A DNA stretch of 64,000 nucleotides. It comes from Pogona vitticeps (taxonomy: Eukaryota > Chordata > Lepidosauria > Squamata > Agamidae). The translations under genes were made by a program, and so were the position numbers. The notes below the pieces were generated by a model. The model ran no database searches. It saw only the letters and a program-made list of their open reading frames with translations, and had not been told where the DNA came from. Numbering within the stretch: the first letter of the stretch is position 1; each line of letters starts with the position of its first letter. This document shows, piece after piece, positions 44,660-55,922 of this stretch. The DNA lies in contig NC_135791.1 in the NCBI RefSeq assembly GCF_051106095.1, positions 10,330,501 through 10,394,500 of the forward strand, written 5' to 3'.

Positions 44660-45280
44660 AGATTGTATCTAAGGCCTCCACCCCTGTTGGATGAGGGACT
44701 TTCTATATGCACATGTAGGACCTCCCTGACCCCTCTCTCAAACCACCTATCTTCTCGGTCCAAAATGAGTACATCTTGGTCATCAGTTGCCATGACTCAA
44801 CTTCCAGATAAACTCACCTGGTGACTGAGAATCTTCACAGATATTTGCAGCTGCAACTTAAGTCCATTTTGCTGATGTTAACATAGACCACCAATAGAAT
44901 TCTGGAACCGTCTTAGCCATTAATAAATAACTTTATGACTGTGGCCCTCTGCGGACATCCTGTGTGTCATTGCCTATATACTGTGTGCAGATTGAGGAAG
45001 CAGGAGTTCCTGGTTGAAGGATCTTCTGCGTTGAAGGGTCCTTTCCCACATCTGAACTTCATGGCTCCTTCCCCCAGCTGTTTACACTTGTAAAAGACTG
45101 TGGTAGTTAAAGAGCCAAACTTTAACTGGCAAGGTAGTGTCACTGTTTATTTGTCACTTTTGATGGCTGTACTCAATTATCAGAGATTCTGTGCCGGTTG
45201 CTTAATGAAAAATAGCAGGAGAGAACAGTTGCCCTCATGTCTTGTTCTTAGGCTTTCCCAAAGCAGCTGGGAAAAAGGGT
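44660..45280. other. KDF1 intron 2, nothing recognised
   Basis: No named repeat or coding frame. Confidence 0.3.
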
Positions 45281-45284
45281 AAGG

Positions 45285-45420
45285 CAGTGGTCCTCAACCT
45301 TGGGCCTCCAGATGTTCTTGGACTACGACTCCCAGAAGACGTCACCACCACCTCTCCTGGCCAGGATTTCTGGGAGTTGAAGTCCAAGAACATCTGGAGG
45401 CCCAAGGTTGGGGACCACTG
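45285..45420. mobile_element. hAT foldback MITE with perfect 8-bp duplication
   Basis: Same family as 6312 and 41964: CAGTGGTCCTCAACCTTGGG to the inverse end. Flanked on both sides by GGGTAAGG (45277-45284 and 45421-45428). Confidence 0.9.
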
Positions 45421-45429
45421 GGGTAAGGG

Positions 45430-46595
45430 ACTAAATAGGCCTTTGTCTGATCCAACAGGGCTCTTCTTGATTTGGACTCTGTCTGTCTTGGTAGTCTTTC
45501 TGCCCTTTAAACTGCATGCTTCTTCCCAGTCATCCTGCATTGCTAAGGGGGGAGGGGAGTGTGGCCAAATAAGCTAATTTACATTTTTAAATAAATAATA
45601 ATACGTAATGGTTTGTTTTATAGGCCCTTTTTCTCCCAATAAGGGGGCCAAAGGCAGCTGGTTGCTACAAGAGTTTTTAATAAATTCTCTTTTGTTGAAG
45701 TTTTTGACTGAAGCCCATCTTGTGCATTGTTGCCACCAAAAATGTTTAAAATAAATTTGGGAGGTATACTGGGGATACCTCAAAACATGTCAAAATTTGC
45801 TTCCATGCCCCATAAAGAGACTCTCTTCGCGAATTATTTTAAAATTAAAATTTGCATGGTATGGAGTGTAGGGTGTGTATGCACAAAAATACCCCTAAGA
45901 GGGACCCTGCAGTCAATGGGCCATGAGCTGTGCCCCATTTAAGGTAGCTCACCTTTGCCTTAGATGGATCACGTAAATATGGGAGGTAGGCTTTTTCTGT
46001 CTCTCATACCATCACATGATCTTCTGCTCATCAGTAAAATTTTTCTTGCAGTTACTTTCATAAGGAAATTGTTTGTTGTAAGCATATGATGAACTCTCCC
46101 AGAGCAGCCAGATTAGAGAAACTAGGCAGATGTGAGCAACTTGAGTCAAAATCCCAAGCCAACCCTGGATTTGCATTCCAGATTTCTATCTCTTGCCCTC
46201 AGTCTTCTGTCTGGAGAAATAATGTCAACGTAATTTGCACGATGAGAACTGATGAAAGTGAGAGGGTCGATTATGAATTGAAATAAGTGTGTTCGGTTGC
46301 ATAAGGTTCACATGATACCAAGACTGGCCCTTGTGCTGTAATACAGCAAAGATAGTGAGCTAGATAGCTCAGTGAGTCAGAACACCAGGCAGTCGGAGTT
46401 CAATTCCCTGCTGAGTCCTGTAGGAGAAGACCTAGTTTGTGTGGCCTTGGGCAAACTGTAGGAACAATGATATCAGCTGCCACCGCCCCTCAGACTTCTC
46501 TGGTCCCTCTTGAGTTTAGCTGTGTTCCACACTGTAGAGGGGTGAAATATATTTTTCACTGGCACCAACACATGATGAGATATACATCTTGTCAT
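45430..46595. other. KDF1 intron 2, SINE scrap only
   Basis: A partial tRNA-like SINE at about 46355-46425 (TAGCTCAGTGAGTCAGAAC then GGAGTTCAATTCCC). Nothing else recognised. Confidence 0.35.
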
Positions 46596-46599
46596 ACAC

Positions 46600-46755
46600 A
46601 GGCTGAAATCCTCTTGCTTAGTGTTGTAGGTCACAATTAATGTAGGTTCATTGAATCAGTGGAACTTATGGAGGAGTTGCCCAACCAACTCCCCACTGAT
46701 TCAGTGGGCTTACTTCAGTTGTGATATACTGTGCTAAGCAACAGGATTTCATCCA
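46600..46755. repeat. Inverted-repeat element, compact form
   Basis: AGGCTGAAATCCTCTTGCTT and the inverse AAGCAACAGGATTTCATCC bound 155 bases with GAATCAGTGG and CCACTGATTC-like inner arms. Same family as the interrupted copy at 35129..35813. Confidence 0.65.
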
Positions 46756-47139
46756 GAGGATTTGAGAGTGTATGGTATTGAATGAGCAATTAAGACCCAT
46801 TACTTTTATGAAAAGCCTCCTTGAGGTGGAAATGAAAACTACTGGGCTCCAGTAGTTTTCTCTTTACTGACTCCTAACAGCACAGCAGAGGAATAGAACT
46901 GAGGCTAACCCCAGGGATTTGACAGAGAGGAGACGTGAGGAAGAGATTAAAGCATAGGGAGACAAAGGAAGAGAGTTATATATTAGTGGTCTCTGAAGAC
47001 ACTCTTCACCAGTGGATCTGCAAAACCACTTTCCGATTCTTTAAGAAGAGTCTGACAGACAACATGCAGAGCAAGACACGTAGGAGATCCTACAGGAAGA
47101 CATGAGAGAAGATGAAACTCTGTCAAGCAGAGTCACTGA

Positions 47140-47935
47140 ATCCACACTCTACAAAAAGAAGAAGAATGATTGTAGTAAGAAACTCCTTGCTACATACAAA
47201 AAGGATCTTAGAATTATTGTAGATCACAAGATGAATATGAGCCAACAGTGCAATGTGGCTGCAAAAAAGGCAAATTCTAATTTAGGTTGTATTAACAGAA
47301 GTATAGTCTCCAAATCCCATGAGGTACTAATTCCCCTGAATTTGGCACTGGTTGGGCCTCATCCTGAGTACTGTGTCTAGTTCTGAACTCCACACTTTAA
47401 GAAAGGATGTCTGTAGCTTAGTGGTTTAGGTCTTTGGCTGTGGAGCCAGAGGCTGGGAGTTCAATTCCCCCGTTGTGCCCCCTTGGCAGGGGCTGGACTA
47501 GATGATCTAAAGAGTCCCTCCCAGCTCTTCAGGTCTAAGATCATAAGATTATTATAAATTCAGAGGAAGGCAACAAGGATGATTAGGAGATCCGAAACCA
47601 GAACCTATGAGGCAAGATTGAAAAAGCTGAGCAGGTTTAGCCTTAAGAAAAGAAGACTGAGGGGAGATATGATAACATTTTTCGAATACTTGAAATACAG
47701 TCATCCAGAGGAGGGGCTGTTCTTAATCACCCAAGACTGCAGGACACATAATAATGGCCTCAATGTACAGAAAACCAGATTTTGGTTCAGTATCAGGAAA
47801 AATGTATTGTTAAAGCAGTATGACAATGGAACCAATCACTTCGGAAGATGGTGAAGGCTCCAACCTTGGAGAAAATTCTAGAGAAAACTAGACAACCATC
47901 TATCAGATATACTTCCCACTCTATTATTCTATGAG
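47140..47935 (+). mobile_element. CR1 LINE, C-terminal coding and 3' part, with nested SINE
   Basis: Frames encode [50 protein letters not shown], then after the SINE TRTYEARLKKLSRFSLKKRR, LRGDMITFFEYLK and IRKNVL. This is the CR1 ORF2 C-terminus in its usual order. A few stops and shifts make it old. The SINE at 47402 splits the sequence between HPEYCV-SEL... and the MIRR block. Confidence 0.88.
47402..47552 (+). mobile_element. tRNA-derived SINE inserted in CR1
   Basis: GTAGCTTAGTGGTTTAGGTC (A-box-like) and GGGAGTTCAATTCCCC (B-box-like), with a CCCTCCCAGCTCTTCAGGTC 3' part. It interrupts the CR1 frame, so it is younger than that CR1 copy. Confidence 0.8.
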
Positions 47936-47963
47936 TCTGTGGATTCTTGATATAGATCAGTAC

Positions 47964-48334
47964 TAGAGATGAGGGCTTCATATATGTATATGAATGCTAA
48001 GCCGCCGCCCCCCCCCCGGTACAGGTGGCTGGCCTGACTATCTGCCACCCCCAGACCCTACTGGACTACTACTTGTGTATGGCCAGCATCCTCCGTTGCC
48101 CCACTCCGGCAAGGGGGTGGGAAGATGAGTCTCTCTGCTCATCCGTGGAATGGCTGGGCAAGCAGGGAGGCAGGATTGTGGCCGCTGAGCTACTGCCACG
48201 ATTGGGGCATAGGAGACGACACTGGCCATGTGTGCCATGCGGTAAGGTCTGGGGGGGGGGTGGGAGATAATCAGGCTAGCCACCTGTGCTGGGGGGCTTA
48301 GCATTCGTACACAAATATGAAACCCCCATCTCTA
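47964..48334. mobile_element. hAT-type foldback MITE, TAGAGATGGG family
   Basis: TAGAGATGAGGGCTTCATAT pairs with GAAACCCCCATCTCTA, and GAATGCTAAGCC pairs with GGCTTAGCATTC. Flanking 8-mers ATCAGTAC and ATCAATAC differ at one base. The GC-rich core contains C and G homopolymers. Ends about 290 bases before KDF1 exon 3. Confidence 0.8.
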
Positions 48335-48627
48335 ATCAATACATCTGTTGGTGTTTCTGGACTCTCCTTGGGGGCTGTGGCTGCCCTAATACTTGTTGCT
48401 TTTCAGAATTTACCTCTGGACCATTGACGAAAGAGACAACCTGGCATAGATATCAAATACACATTTATCAGAAAGCAATGATCTGTTACAGTTCACTGTT
48501 ATGCGCCTATAGAAAATGTGTACTCTACGAAGATGGATTGGTCACACATGGTAGAACATGTAAAATGGTCCTGTGTGGTAGGCTACATGCCCCTACAAAT
48601 TTCTCCCTTTCCTTATTTTTCTTCCAG

Positions 48628-48708
48628 ATTTGTCTGTTCAGATATCTAAAGAAACCACAGCAGATGTGAAAGCCAGGAACATGAGGTGTGGGGCATATAG
48701 TCATGCAG
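48628..48708 (+). CDS. KDF1: KDF1, third exon (81 bases, residues 358-384 with split codons)
   Basis: Polypyrimidine tract and CTTCCAG acceptor, then an 81-base exon, then donor GCAG|GTAAGC. Joined to the preceding exon, it starts with a split Asp codon and reads LSVQISKETTADVKARN, which matches the human stretch LTVQISQETTADAIARK as I recall it. Entry and exit are both phase 1, so skipping it would keep the frame and remove 27 residues. Confidence 0.93.
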
Positions 48709-48709
48709 G

Positions 48710-50105
48710 TAAGCTTTCTTCATAAACGGAATCTAGCTTTTGTTTGTCCAAAAGAGTGATATGAGACTCAGGAGTGCCCTGAAGACACTTCTAATTCTGC
48801 TACCTAGGAAGATTGTTCCAGGAACACTATTAATTGTTAACTAAAATGCATTTATACTGAAACAGTTGGGTGGTTATTTATTGTGTCCTTATTTACAGTT
48901 CATACAGTCAATCATTTTGTGACCTGGGAGAATGGGGCTGTAACCACTAGCCCCAATTCTTCTGTCCTGGTTCTGCTCCTAAAGTTTTTCCAGTGGAGCT
49001 TTTGTCAAGGAAGCGGTCTGTGGCCGCATAACCCAAAAGCAAGTGTGGGCAGTACCTGTATTAGACCACCAAAATCCCACAAACACTTTCAAGTCCTGTA
49101 GGGCCCTTCATCAGGCTGGGCATTATGGAGGGTTGCAGATGCAAAAGAAGTAGAAATTTCTTTTTTAAAAATTGTCAAGTCTGTTAAGACCAGGTTCTCT
49201 GGTTTAAAGTAAGCTCCAAAATGGAGTCCGCAATCTTGTAAACTTAGCTTGAGGTAGTAGCTTTCTGGTTTCACCTCAGGCAATGTAGATTTCATTTTCT
49301 TTCTAGCTGTAATAGATAACGGGCTGTCTAGGACTTCCGCTTGCACAAGGGGATAATGAATACGTTTCTGCTAAAGCAACAAGGAAGAACAACTATGCAT
49401 ACACGGCATAAACATACTGAGTTTCTAATCCAGCACTTTCCACTATTGGAAAGTTTGCTTTCCCTTCCCTGCACCCTCAGACTTAAACGTCATGGTAGGC
49501 TACTAGAATATGAGGAGAAAAAAATTATTCTGTTTGAATCCAGCAGGCAGCAGCAAAATAAAGAAAGGACTCAAAACAAATAACCAAAGGGAGAAAGAAG
49601 CCTGGAAGAAATTGAGGATGGGTGGGGATCCAAAAAATAATCTCAAGGAGGCACGCTAGTGCAGGCAGGCTGTCTGGCAGCAGCAAAAATAATCCAAAGA
49701 AATGTGTGTGAGAGAAATCCCCCCCAAAAAATACAAAAATAAAGAGAGAAAAAACAAAACAAACAAAAAAGGACCTAGAATAGAGACTTGACTGGTAAGC
49801 AGGCAGCATTCTGCAATGGATGGTATCAGGAGCAAAGCACACAGTAATTCCACCCAGAAGGAATGACAGAAGTAAAGAAAGAGCACTCCTCATTGGTTTC
49901 CAAGCCCTTTTAGAGATTCAAAATCCCCCCTCCCCTCAGGCATTCTGATTGGCAGCTGACAGCCCTTGTGATGCTATTGGATGAAACCATTTTCAGGTAA
50001 TTTGAGATGGAGAGGGGGCTGAAAGGTTCCATGAAAGAGGGAACTCAAAAGAAACAAGGAACTTTCATGAACCCCCTTTTCATAAACACAAATCATGTTT
50101 GAAAG
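48710..50105. other. KDF1 intron 3, nothing recognised
   Basis: No named repeat or coding frame between exon 3 and the Sauria SINE. Confidence 0.3.
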
Positions 50106-50106
50106 C

Positions 50107-50302
50107 ATGTAAATGCGAGTAGATAAATAGGTACCACCATGGTGGGAAGGTAACGGCTTTCCTTGTCTAGTCGCGCTGGCCACGTGACCACGGAAGATTG
50201 TCTTTGAACAAACGCTGGCTCTATGGTTTGGAAGCGAGGATGAGCACCGTGCCCTAGAGTTGGACATGACTGGACTAAATGTCAAGGGGAACCTTTACCT
50301 TC
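50107..50302 (+). mobile_element. Sauria SINE, 5'-truncated
   Basis: Reads GCATGTAAATGCGAGTAGAT, GGCCACGTGACCACGGAAGA, CTAGAGTTGGACATGACTGG and ends GTCAAGGGGAACCTTTACC. This is the inverse of the copy at 26172..26521. The tRNA-like head is missing. Confidence 0.85.
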
Positions 50303-50309
50303 GGCAGTT

Positions 50310-51400
50310 GCTGCAAGCACACAGATTACAATGAAAGAGAGCTTCAGTTGAGTTTTGAGTCTTTTGTTTAAATGTGAAAGGCCTTATTGACTTACTCTTT
50401 CAGTGCTGTATGTAAGGAAGGAGGAAGTATAAGTTAAAAGGCAAATACTTCTATACAGATTTTCGCATGTTTGGTTTTAAACACTACTAAAGCAAAATAA
50501 GAGGCCCCTACGGATGAATTAAAAACATTTATATTATACAGTGCCATAAACGTCCCACCCCTAACACAGCAGATATTTCCAATTATGGGCGTGCTGACCT
50601 GTTTAATATATGCAAAAGCATTTGTTGGTAATGTTATTTTTTTTCTGCTAGCCATGGAGAGAGGCAAAGCACTGTACAAGGTATGGAAGTTCTGCTCTTG
50701 AACTGCTGGAAATGGTGCTCCATCCTCTACTGGCTTCTGATGTTTCTCATGGTGTTGCCTGCATGTTTTCAAGCCTGTTTGCATAGCCTTAAGGGCCGGG
50801 AACTTGCTCTTATTTTTAAAATGGTAGCTGAGATTCTTCAGATTCTGAGTTCTGTCCTACATATAAATTTCCCCAAAAGCAGAATACTTGGGTGTGGGGA
50901 GGGGGACCTCTAAAAATCCTTGCTGTGGAGAGCAGGTTGTAGTCTTAGGGGTAAACTAGACATTACAGATATCCTGTCATTACAACTGAAATCTTTCTGG
51001 ATTTCCTGAGAAGCAGTCTGTACGGAGCACAATGGGCAAGGAGACCACCAGACTCCTAATGTGTTGTTGCTCTCGCAAAGCTATGTTGCGGACATCCACT
51101 TTGTCCTTCTTCACGAAGATGTATCATGTCTGATGGAAACTTTATTCCTCGGCTGTTCATGATTCAAAACACCTGAGAGTTTTTTCTTTTCTTTTTGCTA
51201 AAGCCCCCAGAATTCGTGAGGGAATTCCTGTAGGCTTCTGGGAGGTGGAGTCCAAAGAATATGAAAATCCCATGCCTACTTTCATATCTGAAAATTCAGA
51301 ATTAAAAAGAAAGGACATGCTTATGTCTTGATGGCCAACCATTAATTAAATGTGCCTTTTAGCTTGAAAAAATATCCTGTTGTGACAGTAACATCTACTC
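50310..51400. other. KDF1 intron 3, little recognised
   Basis: A half-arm of the hAT foldback family may lie at about 51195-51275 (GGCTTCTGGGAGGTGGAGTC). Otherwise nothing. Confidence 0.3.
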
Positions 51401-51661
51401 TGCACGTCCAGGGCCGGTGCCAGGCTTTTTGTGACCTAGTCAAGACTAACTACTTGCACAAACCCCCAACCAATTTTTCAAAAACAGACAAATTGTAGGA
51501 AAAACAAAGTACAAAAGTTGAAATTGTGAAAATTTTATTTTTTTTAAAAACTGAGTGAACAAGTAATAACACGGTCTTCAATTTTCTTTCTCAAATACAA
51601 AACAGTTTTAGCACACAAATCATTTTGAATAATCCTATGAACTGTAGTCTCTTAAATGTTT

Positions 51662-53771
51662 CTATTTTTGCCACATCAAAACCTCATTTTTGCGTGCCTT
51701 TTCTTTCGTAAATTTTGTCACTGATTCCTTCAGGTCAATGGCTGATGCTTCGGCATGTTCAATTGATATAGTTGCCAAACCAACTAGTCTATTTTGCAGC
51801 ATAATTGAGCGTAAATATGTTTCTCTAAGCTTGAGCTTTGAGAAACTCTGTTCACCACTAGCCACTGACACTGGAAGTGTGAGAAGGATCCTTAGAGCAA
51901 CAGAAAGATTAGGTACACTATCCAGGAGTTTTTGTGAATACTATTAAGAGAACTACTTGTGGTGGCATATACAGTGGTGCCTCGCTTAACGAGCGCACCG
52001 CATAACGACGAAATCGCATAGTGATCCGTTTTTTCGGATCGCTAATGCAATCACTTAACGTTTTTCTTATAGGGCACAATTCGCTTTGCGAAGACTGGTA
52101 AGCGTTTCGCTTACCGATCTTCGCAAAACGAAGCCTGACGATCAGCTGGCCGCCAGAAGCCCGGAAATGGCCCAAAACGGCCGCGCGCAGCGTTTTCGCG
52201 CCCTCGTTAAGCGAGGCGAGGGCTCCAAAATGGCTGCCGGCCATTACGAAGCTTCGCTGAACGGTGAGTATTTGGCCCATTTGGAACGCATTAAACCATG
52301 TTTAATGCATTGCAATGGAAATCCCTGCCCCGTTCAACGATGCTTCAGCATAGCGAAGGTTAATCCGGAACGGATTAACCTCGCTATGCGAGGCACCACT
52401 GTACTTTGGAAGTCTTCGAGCTATTGCTATAAGTTCACAGCACAGATCTTCAGCATTACTATCTTTGTTTCCATTGTGCATCAATGATTTTTTCCAAATT
52501 CTTGCAGGCCTCAAGTACATACTCAGTACATTTTTGTGGATATTGTATCTGTCATAAAGGAAGCCAAACAAGGAATTATATTGGTGCAACTGTTGGAATC
52601 TCTCTTCAACAGATTGCATGGCGGTGTCTAAGACAGCATAACAGAAACTTATTTTGAATTTCTGCTTTGGATCTTGTGGTGCCTCAAACTCTTGTGCTTC
52701 ATACTCAAACTGCTTTTTTTGTTGTTTTCCTTTTTCTAACTTGTTCTGTCTCAAAGTCTGGTAGTATTTCTAGCTCCTTTGTCATCTCAGTAGCATCCAT
52801 CAAAACTTGTTGAAAGCCCGCATCACACCTACAGCCCACCAGGTAATTCTTAGTCACTTGCAATTGGCTTGTAGCTGAATTTAAATCATTTTCCTTATTT
52901 TGTAACAGCTCGCTTGTAAAATTAATTTCAAAAAGAATGTTGTACCATGTAACAAGGGATATCACAAATTTGAACTTACAAATTGCATCAGCAAGAGCCT
53001 TCGCTTCAATTCGAGAAGTATTTCCAGATAAATTCTTTAGACTTGTGTCATCAAAGATCTCTATTAAAGCATCATATATACTACCAAGGTGATATCTCAG
53101 GGGTTTCAAAGGATCGATTTGACTCTCCGTTCTCTTTTGACTCAGTGGCTTAACAGTTATGCCTGATACATGGCTAGTTAGAATTTGCCAAAGCTGAGTC
53201 GATGCAGAGAAATAAGTTAGATCTGTTGAATCAAACTGAAGAAACTTGTTGCTTCTAGACAACATTTAGTGGCATCGTTGACTACCAAGTTTAAAGAGTG
53301 TGCATTGCAGGCCACAAAAAAGGCACATAGATTTATGTCTAGGACTCTCTTTTGTACACCATTTTCTTCACCTTTCATGTTACTTCCATTATCATAACCT
53401 TGACCATGCAGATCCTCAATTGGTAATCCCATTTGCTCATACTGTCCAAGAACAGTTTCTGTCATAAAGGCACCTGTAGTTTCCTTTAGTGGAACAAATC
53501 CCAAGAAATGTACTTTTACCATGACGTCAGGTTTGGACATCTCAGGAACTGATGGTATGATCACATTGACAAAACATACAATCATTGTCATTTGACTAAC
53601 ATCAGTTGTGCAATCCAGAATAACTGAATAGTATTTGGCTGACTTTATATCTGCTAAAATTTTCTGCCTTATAGCATCTGCTAGAAGTTGTATAAGTTCA
53701 TTTTGGATATATTTTCCCAAGTAGTGAACCATCATTTCTTCATTTTTAACTCTGCGCAAATGTTCATTCAT
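51662..53771 (-). pseudogene. hAT transposase (ZMYM1-like, DUF4371 plus hATC), broken
   Basis: Three shifted frames (53771-53217, 53265-52705, 52754-52402) and a C-terminal piece (51871-51662) follow in order on the minus strand. The first has the RNase-H-like catalytic region: YYSVILDCTTDVSQMTMIV with the first acidic residue, YEQMGLPIEDLHGQGYDNG, then ACNAHSLNLVVNDATKCC, typical of ZMYM1-like hAT proteins. The last has ASGEQSFSKLKLRETYLRS, the hATC dimerisation motif. Two frame changes and the nested element at 51972 break it. Most of the N-terminal zinc-finger region is absent. It is no longer functional. Confidence 0.88.
51972..52401. mobile_element. Palindromic TA-flanked DNA transposon (copy 6 of 7), nested in hAT transposase
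   Basis: CAGTGGTGCCTCGCTTAACG to ATGCGAGGCACCACTG, with TA on both sides. It lies between the main transposase frames and the hATC segment, so it arrived after the hAT copy. Contains CTCCAAAATGGCTGCCGG. Confidence 0.85.
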
Positions 53772-54161
53772 GATAGGACCAAAAAGGGCTAATTATTCTA
53801 CAAACTTCAAAAAAATTCATTGTTAGCACTATACAACTTTTCAGTAGTACCACAGAATATCAAGTTTTGCATGCCCTTTTTCTATGAAATGACCCTGGGT
53901 TGCATTATATAGAAAAAAAATTATAAGACTTTGTAATAATTATATTCCATAGCACTGTTGTGGGATTTATTGTAACATTTTAAAATATAAATTTTCAGTT
54001 TCATTTTTTTTTCAAGAAACTAGTCTGTACAAAACTGTGCCTCTCTCAGGTCAGTTCTGCGCTCCTCTGAGTTCAATTCTGCGCCCCTCTGAGGTCAGTT
54101 TTGCGCCCCTCTCAGGTCTGTGCCTAGTTCGCCTAGTGGTAGCTCCGGTCCTGTGCACCTC

Positions 54162-54499
54162 TTCCCTTTTCTAAAGATGGCTTATCTGTAACATAACAAC
54201 TGTAACGTAACATCCCTCAAAAAGGGAACCTGTCTCCTTACGTGGGATGCAAAGAATCTCAGGGTTCTATTATGCTTACTAAAAGGTCGGTTCTAGCCCT
54301 CATGGCTGCAGACTTCAGAAAAGGCTGACATGCTTGCATTGGATTATACGGCATTGTCATCTACCTCTATCCTTTTTCTTTTCAAAGATAACACCTTTTC
54401 CTTCCCTTTCTCAGGTACTTTAAAATAGGTAGGTAAACACCAAGACTGTTTTGTGTTTTTTTTCGGTGGATTCTCACTCATCGAGGTGTGGTTATCTAG
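54162..54499. other. KDF1 intron 3, nothing recognised
   Basis: No named repeat or coding frame. Confidence 0.3.
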
Positions 54500-54585
54500 A
54501 AGTTGAGTCATGGCGACTGGACTTCTTTCTTGTTAGGTTGAGACGTTTCGCTACTCATCCAAGTGGCTTCTTCAGACTGACAAGA
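54500..54585. repeat. Dispersed repeat with hammerhead-like block, copy B
   Basis: Homologous to 44045-44140. On the minus strand (54575 to 54543) it reads CTGAAGA, A, GCCACT-TGGATG-AGTAGC, then GAAACGT. GCCACT and AGTAGC can form 5 of 6 base pairs. Confidence 0.6.
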
Positions 54586-54589
54586 ATAT

Positions 54590-55500
54590 TTCGTTTTTTG
54601 GTTTCATTTTTTGCAAGGTCCAACAAATCAAGCCAGATGTTTGACATTCTGAGAGACTGGCATAAGTTTAGAATTAAGCGATTAAATGCCTTTAATCCAA
54701 GCACCCTTCAGGCTTCTTGATTGTTCTCATTTATCAGTAGAATCCAGGATCCCCCGCTATCTCTATCTGCCAAGAGCAAAACACGCACTTAGAATTAAGA
54801 ATAGAGTGCCTCTGAGCATATTCTGGACTTAAGAGTTTGCTTTCAATAACACTGCTGGGCTGGGCTGAACTCACAGTCCTTTCACAGAAAAATCCATTCC
54901 TTGATATCCACCTGAGTATGGTTGGGAAAGTCATATTGTTTGTGCTGTAGTGGGAGTTGGAAATCTTTGCAAATCCACTGCAAGTTACCAAGTGTTCTAG
55001 CAATAGATTCTGATCCACTTGAGACCACCCTTGCTTTACAAAAGGTCACAGTCTGTGGAGTTCTCCCTCACCCGATCCAGCCATCTATTGTTCTTCGGGT
55101 CAAACTGAAGGCTATGTGCTGAGCCACTGGTATATTTTAATCTGTGTTTAGACACATAATTGTGACAACAACAAAAAAGCCTATCACAGGCTATGCTTGC
55201 TGGAGTGTTTTGGGAACTGTAGGCAAAAAAACTAACTTTCTCAAACTCTGCCTATAATAGCTTGTAGTTGAGCCACATTTTCTAAGCTTGATGTAATAAT
55301 GGTCGGTGTCATTCTTCAGTATTATGTGGGATCTTGTGCTTGCTGTAAAAAGGGTTAGGAACAATTTATCCACAGCTGCAATGGAGGAGCTCAGGATTTG
55401 GCTAAGAATGTTGGCCATTGTTTATTTGGCTTTAAAGTGAGTTGTTAGGACTGCATTAAAACATGTAGAGAAATCTTAGTCAGCAGAGTGTTGATCAGGA
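54590..55500. other. KDF1 intron 3, nothing recognised
   Basis: No named repeat or coding frame. Confidence 0.3.
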
Positions 55501-55508
55501 TTTCTGTA

Positions 55509-55922
55509 CAGTGGTGCCCCGCATAATGAGCGATTCGTTTAACGACGAATCCGCATAGCGATGGGTTTTTTGATCGCAAAAGTGATTGCATAACGATGTT
55601 TTAAATGGGAAAACATCGCTTTGCTGATCAGTAAGCGTTTCGCTTCACTGATTTTCGCATAACGATGTTTTTTTAAAATAGCTGGTCGGCGGTTCCAAAA
55701 TGGCCGCCAGGTAAAAATGGCCACCCGCAGTGTTTTTGCGCCCTTTCCTCGCTTACCGGGCAGCGAAAACAGCGGCCATATGGAGGATTTCTGCATAACT
55801 GTGAGTTTTTTGCCCATAGGAATGCATTAAACGTGTTGGGCTTTTTTGCCCCGTATAGCAACGAATCCGTATAGCGACGATTTTTTTGGAACGGATTATC
55901 ATCGCTATGCGAGGCGCCACTG
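55509..55922. mobile_element. Palindromic TA-flanked DNA transposon (copy 7 of 7)
   Basis: CAGTGGTGCCCCGCATAATG to ATGCGAGGCGCCACTG, flanked by TA. Contains TTCCAAAATGGCCGCCAGG and AAAAATGGCCACCC. KDF1 intron 3, about 690 bases before the terminal exon. Confidence 0.8.

Larger units (their letters stand above)
51409..54153 (-). mobile_element. hAT DNA transposon, end to end, with nested palindromic element
   Basis: Left end CAGGGCCGGTGCCAGG and right end (complement) CAGGACCGGAGCTACC form imperfect terminal inverted repeats. Flanking 8-mers TGCACGTC (51401-51408) and TGCACCTC (54154-54161) differ at one base, the 8-bp duplication expected of hAT. The minus strand holds a decayed ZMYM1-like/hAT transposase. 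Total span 2745 bp, about 2.3 kb without the 430-bp insertion at 51972. Located in KDF1 intron 3. Confidence 0.9.

Noticed and set aside
47402-47475. tRNA gene
   Set aside because: A-box- and B-box-like segments are present, but no closed cloverleaf, and the same unit recurs at 9712 and 40207 with a common 3' tail. It is a SINE.
51662-53771. Functional host ZMYM1 gene
   Set aside because: Lies between hAT terminal repeats with an 8-bp duplication, contains frame breaks and a nested transposon, and has no splice structure.
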